From positions 5,554,001 to 5,618,000 of the forward strand of contig JAYJMM010000036.1 in assembly GCA_037349105.1 (NCBI GenBank): a DNA stretch of 64,000 nt, given 5' to 3'. This DNA is from Limnomonas spitsbergensis. Lineage: Eukaryota; Chlorophyta; Chlorophyceae; Chlamydomonadales. The notes under the pieces are model-generated. The model was not told where the DNA came from, searched no databases, and worked only from the letters and a program-made list of their open reading frames with translations. A program made the translations under genes and the position numbers. Shown here piece after piece: positions 24,901 to 36,900 of this stretch. Numbering within the stretch: position 1 is the stretch's first letter; each line of letters begins with the position of its first letter.

Positions 24901-27900
24901 GCATATTGCATGCAGACAGCTCAGGCATATTGCAAGCAGACAGCTCAGGCATATTGCAAGCAGACAGCTCAGGCATATTGCATGCAGACAGCTCAGGCAT
25001 ATTGCATGCAGACAGCTCAGGCATATTGCAAGCAGACAGCTCAGGCATATTGCAAGCAGACAGCTCAGGCATATTGCATGCAGACAGCTCAGGCATATTG
25101 CATGCAGACAGCTCAGGCATATTGCAAGCAGACAGCTCAGGCATATTGCAAGCAGACAGCTCAGGCATATTGCATGCAGACAGCTCAGGCATATTGCAAG
25201 CAGACAGCTCAGGCATATTGCATGCAGACAGCTCAGGCATATTGCATGCAGACAGCTCAGGCATATTGCATGCAGACAGCTCAGGCATATTGCATGCAGA
25301 CAGCTCAGGCATATTGCATGCAGACAGCTCAGGCATATTGCATGCAGACAGCTCAGGCATATTGCAAGCAGACAGCTCAGGCATATTGCATGCAGACAGC
25401 TCAGGCATATTGCAAGCAGACAGCTCAGGCATATTGCATGCAGACAGCTCAGGCATATTGCATGCAGACAGCTCAGGCATATTGCAAGCAGACAGCTCAG
25501 GCATATTGCAGCTCAGACAGCTCAGGCATATTGCATGCAGACAGCTCAGGCATATTGCATGCAGACAGCTCAGGCATATTGCATGCAGACAGCTCAGGCA
25601 TATTGCAAGCAGACAGCTCAGGCATATTGCATGCAGACAGCTCAGGCATATTGCATGCAGACAGCTCAGGCATATTGCAAGCAGACAGCTCAGGCATATT
25701 GCAAGCAGACAGCTCAGGCATATTGCAAGCAGACAGCTCAGGCATATTGCAAGCAGACAGCTCAGGCATATTGCATGCAGACAGCTCAGGCATATTGCAT
25801 GCAGACAGCTCAGGCATATTGCATGCAGACAGCTCAGGCATATTGCATGCAGACAGCTCAGGCATATTGCATGCAGACAGCTCAGGCATATTGCAAGCAG
25901 ACAGCTCAGGCATATTGCAAGCAGACAGCTCAGGCATATTGCAAGCAGACAGCTCAGGCATATTGCAAGCAGACAGCTCAGGCATATTGCAAGCAGACAG
26001 CTCAGGCATATTGCAAGCAGACAGCTCAGGCATATTGCATGCAGACAGCTCAGGCATATTGCATGCAGACAGCTCAGGCATATTGCATGCAGACAGCTCA
26101 GGCATATTGCATGCAGACAGCTCAGGCATATTGCATGCAGACAGCTCAGGCATATTGCAAGCAGACAGCTCAGGCATATTGCAAGCAGACAGCTCAGGCA
26201 TATTGCAAGCAGACAGCTCAGGCATATTGCATGCAGACAGCTCAGGCATATTGCAAGCAGACAGCTCAGGCATATTGCATGCAGACAGCTCAGGCATATT
26301 GCAAGCAGACAGCTCAGGCATATTGCATGCAGACAGCTCAGGCATATTGCATGCAGACAGCTCAGGCATATTGCATGCAGACAGCTCAGGCATATTGCAT
26401 GCAGACAGCTCAGGCATATTGCATGCAGACAGCTCAGGCATATTGCAAGCAGACAGCTCAGGCATATTGCAAGCAGACAGCTCAGGCATATTGCAAGCAG
26501 ACAGCTCAGGCATATTGCATGCAGACAGCTCAGGCATATTGCAAGCAGACAGCTCAGGCATATTGCATGCAGACAGCTCAGGCATATTGCAAGCAGACAG
26601 CTCAGGCATATTGCATGCAGACAGCTCAGGCATATTGCAAGCAGACAGCTCAGGCATATTGCATGCAGACAGCTCAGGCATATTGCATGCAGACAGCTCA
26701 GGCATATTGCAAGCAGACAGCTCAGGCATATTGCATGCAGACAGCTCAGGCATATTGCAAGCAGACAGCTCAGGCATATTGCAAGCAGACAGCTCAGGCA
26801 TATTGCATGCAGACAGCTCAGGCATATTGCAAGCAGACAGCTCAGGCATATTGCAAGCAGACAGCTCAGGCATATTGCAAGCAGACAGCTCAGGCATATT
26901 GCATGCAGACAGCTCAGGCATATTGCATGCAGACAGCTCAGGCATATTGCATGCAGACAGCTCAGGCATATTGCATGCAGACAGCTCAGGCATATTGCAT
27001 GCAGACAGCTCAGGCATATTGCATGCAGACAGCTCAGGCATATTGCAAGCAGACAGCTCAGGCATATTGCAAGCAGACAGCTCAGGCATATTGCAGCTCA
27101 GACAGCTCAGGCATATTGCATGCAGACAGCTCAGGCATATTGCAAGCAGACAGCTCAGGCATATTGCATGCAGACAGCTCAGGCATATTGCAAGCAGACA
27201 GCTCAGGCATATTGCAGCTCAGACAGCTCAGGCATATTGCAAGCAGACAGCTCAGGCATATTGCAAGCAGACAGCTCAGGCATATTGCATGCAGACAGCT
27301 CAGGCATATTGCATGCAGACAGCTCAGGCATATTGCATGCAGACAGCTCAGGCATATTGCATGCAGACAGCTCAGGCATATTGCAAGCAGACAGCTCAGG
27401 CATATTGCAAGCAGACAGCTCAGGCATATTGCAAGCAGACAGCTCAGGCATATTGCAAGCAGACAGCTCAGGCATATTGCAAGCAGACAGCTCAGGCATA
27501 TTGCATGCAGACAGCTCAGGCATATTGCAAGCAGACAGCTCAGGCATATTGCATGCAGACAGCTCAGGCATATTGCATGCAGACAGCTCAGGCATATTGC
27601 ATGCAGACAGCTCAGGCATATTGCATGCAGACAGCTCAGGCATATTGCAAGCAGACAGCTCAGGCATATTGCAAGCAGACAGCTCAGGCATATTGCAAGC
27701 AGACAGCTCAGGCATATTGCATGCAGACAGCTCAGGCATATTGCATGCAGACAGCTCAGGCATATTGCAAGCAGACAGCTCAGGCATATTGCATGCAGAC
27801 AGCTCAGGCATATTGCATGCAGACAGCTCAGGCATATTGCATGCAGACAGCTCAGGCATATTGCAAGCAGACAGCTCAGGCATATTGCATGCAGACAGCT

Positions 27901-30900
27901 CAGGCATATTGCATGCAGACAGCTCAGGCATATTGCAAGCAGACAGCTCAGGCATATTGCAAGCAGACAGCTCAGGCATATTGCATGCAGACAGCTCAGG
28001 CATATTGCATGCAGACAGCTCAGGCATATTGCAAGCAGACAGCTCAGGCATATTGCATGCAGACAGCTCAGGCATATTGCAAGCAGACAGCTCAGGCATA
28101 TTGCATGCAGACAGCTCAGGCATATTGCATGCAGACAGCTCAGGCATATTGCATGCAGACAGCTCAGGCATATTGCATGCAGACAGCTCAGGCATATTGC
28201 ATGCAGACAGCTCAGGCATATTGCATGCAGACAGCTCAGGCATATTGCATGCAGACAGCTCAGGCATATTGCATGCAGACAGCTCAGGCATATTGCATGC
28301 AGACAGCTCAGGCATATTGCATGCAGACAGCTCAGGCATATTGCATGCAGACAGCTCAGGCATATTGCATGCAGACAGCTCAGGCATATTGCATGCAGAC
28401 AGCTCAGGCATATTGCATGCAGACAGCTCAGGCATATTGCATGCAGACAGCTCAGGCATATTGCAAGCAGACAGCTCAGGCATATTGCATGCAGACAGCT
28501 CAGGCATATTGCAAGCAGACAGCTCAGGCATATTGCATGCAGACAGCTCAGGCATATTGCAAGCAGACAGCTCAGGCATATTGCAAGCAGACAGCTCAGG
28601 CATATTGCATGCAGACAGCTCAGGCATATTGCATGCAGACAGCTCAGGCATATTGCAAGCAGACAGCTCAGGCATATTGCAAGCAGACAGCTCAGGCATA
28701 TTGCATGCAGACAGCTCAGGCATATTGCAAGCAGACAGCTCAGGCATATTGCATGCAGACAGCTCAGGCATATTGCAAGCAGACAGCTCAGGCATATTGC
28801 ATGCAGACAGCTCAGGCATATTGCATGCAGACAGCTCAGGCATATTGCATGCAGACAGCTCAGGCATATTGCATGCAGACAGCTCAGGCATATTGCATGC
28901 AGACAGCTCAGGCATATTGCATGCAGACAGCTCAGGCATATTGCATGCAGACAGCTCAGGCATATTGCATGCAGACAGCTCAGGCATATTGCATGCAGAC
29001 AGCTCAGGCATATTGCAAGCAGACAGCTCAGGCATATTGCATGCAGACAGCTCAGGCATATTGCATGCAGACAGCTCAGGCATCCAATACCTCAAATATC
29101 CATTCCTGTGCCATGCAATCCATCACAGCTTCTCTCGTCATGGATTCCGTATACCCGCAGCCGCTGGCCTGAACGTCTCAACGTGTATCTAGAATCGGTT
29201 CACGCACTGAGAAAGAAAGAAAGCTACGCCCCGCTGGAGACGTGAGGTTTAAATGAAACACCGCAGCCCCGGCAAACGTCACATCCGAGCCGTTGACCAT
29301 GATTGTATGCCCTGTTGCATGCAGACGACCTGCAGGACATCCTTGATTTCTAGAAGCCGTTTGTGTGCCATGCACCCTATCACAGCTCCCCATGACGTGT
29401 TGTTTATTTTACCTGCAGGCGCTCACCTGAAATTATGTATAGAATCGGTTCATGTCATATCGGTTCATATTATATGGGTTCATATCATATCGACCCCTGT
29501 TTCATATCCTGTTGCATGCAGACAGCCTGGACACCCTTCATTCCTACTGGCCATTCCTGAGCCATTCCATAGATTATAACTTCCTGTCATCTGTCTCTTC
29601 CACGAGAAGCTGCTGGCCTGAGCGTATGCGTATAATTATATAATCCATCATGTTAAATGCGCGGACGCAGCCCAGGCCCATGCTGCGCTGTTTCCTTAAC
29701 CCTCACGCTTCTGCGGGGCGTAGATTTCTTTCTTTCTATAATCCATTAATGCCCTGTTGCATGCAGACGGCAGGGATGTCCTGGACTTCTACAAGGACAG
29801 GGCCACCAAGGAGCTCCTCAAACAGCACATGACAGTCATGGCCAACAGAGTGAACGTCTTCACTGGCGTCAAGTACAGGGGTGAGCAGGAGTGGGGAGTA
29901 TCGGGACAGGAGATTGAAATTGCCATCTGTCGGGGTGGATAAATAAAGAATATCTACAAGGGTGAGCAGGAGTGGGGAACATTTGGACCGTAGATTTGAA
30001 TTGCCTTCTCCCAGGTGTGGACAAATAAATTACTACAGGGGTGAGCAGGAGTGGGGAATATCGGGACAGGAGATTTGAATTGCCTTCTCCCAGGTGTGGA
30101 TCAACTATTCACTGCAGGTGTGAACAGGCTCTGACTGCCTGACATCAACATTTCCACCTCCGGACATGAGCATATCCCACCCCCTCGCGTCTCACTTTTT
30201 CTAGGGTTGAGCGGGCGGCCGGCCGGCCTCACATCTTGTGAATTCCAAGCCAAAGATTTCCCGTCTCCTGATACCTTGGCTTCCCTTGGCTGATGTTGCT
30301 GCTGCTTTTCCTCTCCCTCAGATGACCCGGCAATCATGGCATGGGACGTCTTAAACGAGCCTAGGTGCCCAGGTGGGTGAGACACTAAAGATAGTAGACC
30401 CTAAATCTAGATCCTTAAGATATACCCTTTACATAGACCCTATATCTAGACCCTATATCTAGACCCTCTATCTAGACCCTATATCTAAACCCTATATCAA
30501 GACCCTATATCTTGACCCTAAACCTAGACCCTACAGATAGACCCTATATCTAGACCCTATATCTAGACCCTGTATCTAGACCCTGTATCTAGACCCTGTA
30601 TCTAGACCCTATATCTAGATCCTTTATCTAGACACTACATTTAGACCCTTTATCTAGACGCTACATCTAGACCCTTTATCTAGACCCTCTGAGCCAAGGT
30701 GCCCTGGTGGGGGAGACCCTATATCTATTGCAACGGTTGATTCCAAGGTGCTTCAGCTGCAAGCTAGTATATCACGGCATCTGGCCGCGGAGGCCGGCCG
30801 CAAGCCAGTATATCACCGCGGAGGCCGGCTGCAAGCTAGTATACCGTGGCCGGATGCCGTGATATACTTCAGCTGCAAGCTAGTATATCACGGCATCTGG

Positions 30901-33900
30901 CCGCGGAGGCCGGCCGCAAGCCAGTATATCACCGCGGAGGCCGGCTGCAAGCTAGTATACCGTGGCCGGATGCCGTGATATACTTCAGCTGCAAGCTAGT
31001 ATATCACGGCATCCGGCCACGGCATATCACGGCATCTGGCCGCGGAGGCCGGCTGCAGAAGTCCCTGCTGCTGGGTTCTCTAGGAAAGAAAGGAAGCTAT
31101 GCCTCGTGGGGGGCGTGAGAGGGGAAACAGCGCAGCCTGGGCCTTGTTCCTCCAGGTTACGTCGCCATCAGTCCAGTGGCAGCTTCAGGTGTTGTATACA
31201 CAGCGATATCAGCTTCTCAGTCATGACAAGGTTGATGCAACCACACACAGCCTTTTGCGGAAGGGCCAGGCAGAGCGAACCGGTAGGAAACCACAAGCTC
31301 ATTGGTCAGGCTTGGAAGCTTAAGGTTGGGATTTTTTCCCATTTTAAATCAGAGGGTACGTCGCTGACTGATATAAGCTGGCAGGTCATCCCTGCACTGC
31401 CTACCAGGCTTCCAAATCCACATCTTTCTGCTGTCGATGGCGCCGGAAGGCACAAAGGGACATCACGCAGAGGTCGAATCATATCAACGACAACGCATGT
31501 ATGGGCTGCTTTCAATCATCTTTTCCTCACCCTCTGATTAAGAAGGATGTTTAGGCAGCTGGCATATGGATAAAGCGCCGTGCTCAAACAGGACAGCGTC
31601 TTTCAACCACGTCTAGCGGTTCAGAGGTGCACTCACTGGAATGAGGCACTGGGTGACTAGAATGGGGCAGTCATGACACCGTCAGATTTTGAAAGATTGG
31701 TTCAATAATTATACATGCTCTTTCCTGGCCCCTTACCGGTATGTTTGCCACCGTATTTAAAACCAGGGGTTCAACAATCAACACTGCCTGCTGTCAATTT
31801 CAAATTCCCCACAGGATGTCAAGACCCGGTCAATCAGGGTCACGTCCACACTTGGATGAAAGAGATGATGGCGCACCTCCGCTCGCAAGACCCCAACCAC
31901 CTCTTGACCATGGGGACTGAAGGTGGGACGCAGTGTGTGGGTGTCATTTCAATCAATCAATTAATCAATACACCCTGGGGCGTGGAGTAAGGAAGCCACC
32001 CATTCGGTCGTAGCACTAGGTGGGCTACCATGGGGACTGAAGGTGAGACGCAGTGTGTGGGTGCCATTGCACACCATGCCGTACCTGTATTATGGTAGTG
32101 TGCGGGTGAGAGAGAAAGAAAGCTACGCCCCCCGTGGGGGGCGTGAGAGTTAAGGAAACAGCACAGCCTGAGCCAAGTGTGCGGGTGTTGTTGTTATTTA
32201 GTTGACACAACCACCCACAGCCTTTGGCGAAAGGGCCGGGCAGATAGTGAACCAGAAAACGGGGAACGAAACAGGCACCAGAGACCCAACCAACGCACAA
32301 GCAACCGAATTAACTGACAACAGATATTAGTGCAGACCATGCCGCATCTGTATTATGGTAAAAAAAACACAGCAGCTGCTTTGTTTCCTCAACCTCCACG
32401 CCCTAATAGGGCGTAGCTTTCTTTTTTCTATGGTAGCAGCGCGGATGTCGCTACGACCCAACCTGCATGGTTTCCTGAGCCTCCATGCATGATTAGGGCG
32501 TACCTTTCTCTCTTTCTTGCACACGATACCATATTCAAGGAGCTGTTGGGTGGGTAACATGGTAGCACAATTTGGCTACACATGTGCCTTATCGTGCCTG
32601 TATGAAAACATCATGAGCTCATCTGCTGCCGACTTAATGGCTTGGCTGCTCATCCCCAACGGCCTGTCCTGTGTACGGTCGCACATACATGTCCTGTATC
32701 GTGTCGTATCACGCCGTATCGTGCTACCTTGGCAGTGCAATTCGTCTTTACCTGTACCGCATCACGCCGTATTGTGCCATATTGTACCAACTTTCTGGGC
32801 GGCCACCGCAGCGCGTGTGGGAAAGAAACCTTGACCGGTCGGCTATCGGCTGAAGTCCAAATCAGCAGATCTGGCTGCAGCAAGCCTTGCTGGGCAGGTT
32901 GTTGTTGAAACGTGGCTGAATGAGCCAGTGTGGCTAAATAAGCCAGCGTGGCTGAATAACCCAGCGTGGCTGAATAACCTAGCGTGGCTGAATAACCCAG
33001 GGTGACTGCATAACCCAGCGTGGCTGAATAACCCAGAGTGGCTGAAGTCCATTTTTTTTGCAGGTTTTTTCATGCCCGACCGGAAAGATTTTCTGCACCA
33101 ATACAATCCCGGAGCCGGCACTCAGTGTGAAGGTGAGAGGGTGCGAAGGGGAGAAGGTGTGAAGGGGAGGCATGGTAACGGCGAGGACGCGGCCTAGGCC
33201 CGTGCCACGTTGTTTCCTTAACCCTCACGCCCCTGCGGGGCGTAGATTTCTTTATCTCTTATTTCTTTCTTTCTGAAGATGAGGGTGCTAGTCTGGTGTG
33301 CACGAGACCCAGTGCCGTGCTAGTGCACAAGAGAAGCAAGCATACCCTGTGGGAGTTTTTTCTTGCTTGCATCTCTCGTGCCGTGGAACTGCGCCGTAAT
33401 TCTTAAGCCGTGTGAGCAGTTATGGTCCCCTACTGGTAAACGCAGTTGAACTTGCCTTGATATTGACGTGGCTGAATGCCAGCTACATAATTCAGCCACT
33501 GTAAGGACCGTAATCGGCACAGCACTGACGAGATTAACTCAAGGGGGCTGCTGGGCGGCCACCATTGGGCCACTGGCGGGGCTTACGTGTTTAAGCATTT
33601 CCAATGCACCTTTAGATCAAGAGTGTGTAGGTTTGAGCAGGATGAAGGTGCCATCTCAGGTTCAAAAACAAGAAAGTGGTTAAGTTGCGCTAGCACGCTC
33701 CGCTTGGGTTTAGGATCCAGCCTGGCGATTCCGGTTTGCATTTCCTGGGTGATTTACTTTCAAATGCGTTTGATTTTGGATGCTTTGGGTACTTTGGGGT
33801 GGTTGAACATTGCTGGTCCCGGAGTCAATAGTCCTGGGTACTCAAATTTCAAATTTCAAATTTCAAATTTCAAATTCCACATCCTGCTGAAAAATTAAAA

Positions 33901-36900
33901 AGCCCTGCCGTCGCATCGGTAAGGTGAACTTTGAAACGTTTGAATAGAAAAAAGAAGGACTACTCCGCCGCCAAAGCAGGAGGCGTGAGATCGCTCAACC
34001 CACAGCAGTTATATCCTTAGTAGGATAGCCCGCTCACGACATTCTGCAGGGTACTTTCAACGAAGCGCCAGACGTTCTTGAGTAAACCGTTGACGGCTCC
34101 ATTAATTTGAAATTCTGCAGGTGAAGACTGGCCTGCCATCGCACGACTCAGCGACCTTGATGTGTCAACTCTCCATGTGTACGAGAGGCATATGGAAAAT
34201 ATACCTGAGCCCAAGGTGGGTAGTAGGCTAGAGGATCAACAGGATCAACAGTTTTAGGCGTCACAACTGAGCCCCCGGTGGGCAGCAGGATAGAGGATCA
34301 GCATGATCAACAGGATCAGCAGGATCAACAGTACAAGGCGTCACACCTGAGCCCTCGATGGACAGTAGGATAGAGGATCAGCAGGATCAACAGGATCAGC
34401 AGGATCTACAGGATCAGCAGGATCAAGAGTACAAGGCGTCACACCTGAGCCCTCCATGGGCAGTAGGATAGAGGATCAGCAGGATCAGCAGGATCAGCAG
34501 GATCAGCAGGATGAACAGGATCAACAGGATCAACAGTACAAGGCGACACACCTGAGTACCCGATGGGTAGTAGGATAGAGGATCAGCAGGATCAACAGGA
34601 TCAACAGGATCAACAGTACAAGGCGACACACCTGAGCCCCTGGGGGGTAGGAGGATAGAGGATCAGCAGGATCAGCAGGATCAGCAGGATCAGCAGGACA
34701 AGGCGACACACCTGAGCCCCCGGTGGATGGAGGATCAGCAGGATCAACAGTACTAGGCGTGACACCCTACACCCTTCACTGAATTGATTATCAACATGTT
34801 TGAATAAGCCCCCCAAGCTTGCATAAGTCCCCTGCGCTTGCTGAAGACCCACTCTGCAAGCAACCATCCATGATTTCTCCAAGACACTGAATGCGGTGAC
34901 CAAGTCGCACAGGCACGTCACCTCATAATGGATGTTTTCATGGCGCTCGCATGACTGAAGAATGGGAGTTGCTTGCAAGAAAGAAAGAAAGCTACACCCG
35001 GTGGGGGGCGTGAGAGTTAAGGAAACAGCACAGTCTGGGCCGAAGCCACATCCGCGCCGTTACCGTGATGTTGCTTGCACTTGTTTCTTGGTAGTGTATG
35101 TCCTCGTGAGTCGATGGCTGATATTCAGGGTTGATCAATTTACGGTCTTGCTTTGACGGTCGGCCTGGTAACGGTGTCACGAGACTTTCCGGTCATGTAA
35201 ATAAAATATTACTGATTTACTCTCACTGGCCTGGTTTTAGTGTGGAACATGCTGTCTTCCGTTACACCCGAGTCCCTTTTACGGTGTGCACGCCCAGAAC
35301 TGCTGATATTTGTTCGGCTCTTTCTTGACTGTAGGATGGACGTTCCTACCTGGAGAGCCCGGATTGGATTCACTGTGACGCGATATGCTATATGAACTGG
35401 ATGGTACAATACATCCAGGTGAGGTTAGAATGCAGCTCCACAGCTGAATCTGAAGCCATTGGTTTCTGCTGTTTAGGGATTTGTATGGATTAGCTGCAGG
35501 GAGAACCTGCAAGTTTAGTGATTAGCTGTAGAGATTAGCTGTAGGGATCAGCTGTAGGGATAAGCTGTAGGGATAAGCTGTAGGGATTTTGTATGGATTA
35601 GTTGTAGGAATAAGCTGTAGGGATTAGCTGTAGGAAGAAGGGACCAACTGCGAGGTTGTGCCGTGACCTGGGGAGTGTGGGTAAAGGGAACAGCTCTAGC
35701 TCTGGGCCGAAGCCACATCCGTACTGTTACCATCAATCAAGGGAGAAGCTACCTAGTTAGACTCTGGCGGCTTGAGTTGGACTGGTCAAGTTATGGAGGC
35801 AAGTATCATTACTGAGGCTACATGAGTACAAACTTCACATCCCAGCTTTGCGCTTGCATCAGTGCTGCAAAGTGCTCTAATGGGTAGGGCCTTACCACTG
35901 TTACGCCTTGAAGACAAATCAAGAACCCAACGTTGCTATGTCTCCTGCCTTCATTTATCCTGTAGATTCACCTGGAGGTGAACGAACGGGATATTCAGAA
36001 GCCGATAATTCTGGAGGAGTTTGGGCTGACCTGGTGGTGAGTCAGCAACACCTACGTTTAAAATTTGGTTGACCTGGTGATGAGTCAGCAAAAGCTACAT
36101 TCAAAATTGGCTGACCTGGTGGTGAATCAGCAAAGGCTACATTAAAAATTTGGCTGACCTGGTGGTGAGTCAGCAAGAGCTACATTCAAAATTTGGCTGA
36201 CCTAGTGGTGAGTCAGCAAAGGCTACATTACAAATTTGGCTGACCTGGTGGTGAGTCAGCAAGAGCAACATTCAAAATTAGGCTGACCTGGTGGTGAGTC
36301 AGCAAAGGCTACATTCAAAATTTGGCTGACCTGGTGGTGATTCAGCAAGAGCTACATTCAAAATTTGGCTGACCTGGTGGTGAGTCAGCAAGAGCTACAT
36401 TCAAAATGAGGCTGGTCTGGTGTTAGTCAGCAAAAGCTACATTAAAACATTTGGCTGACCTGGTGGTGATTCAGCAAGAGCTACATTCAAAATTTGGCTG
36501 ACCTGGTGGTGAGTCAGCAAAAACTGCATTCAAAATGTGGCTGACCTGGTGGTGAGTCAACAAAAGCTCCGTTCAAATCTGGGCTGGCCCAGTCAGGGAT
36601 CTAGCAGTGTGCAGGAGTGGTGATACGTAACGCTGGCTCATTTTATAAGATATCAGATCCGCAGTCCTCTGATCTGCTGCTGAAGGTAATACAGCGATTC
36701 GCACTTGTTGAGGGTGATGCAGTGAGAGCTCCATTCAAATCGTGAGCACGTCCGATGTCAGATTTGCACCTGGTGATGAGTCAGCAGTCTATAAATTTGA
36801 ATTAAAAAAAATGCCAGGTGATGGCATGCATTGCCTCAATCATTGATTTGATCTAAGACCTGCGCTTGCCCCTCCAACCCCTCTCGCATTTCTCTTGTGC

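Noticed and set aside
16003..29082. CRISPR-like array
   Set aside because: Units are contiguous with no unique spacers, no cas genes are present, and the context is a eukaryotic intron.
15942..29245. Three forward open frames of about 4400 codons and a minus frame repeating MPELSACN
   Set aside because: They are products of a stop-free 24-bp satellite inside an intron; all three plus frames are equally open and none links to exon 5 in phase.
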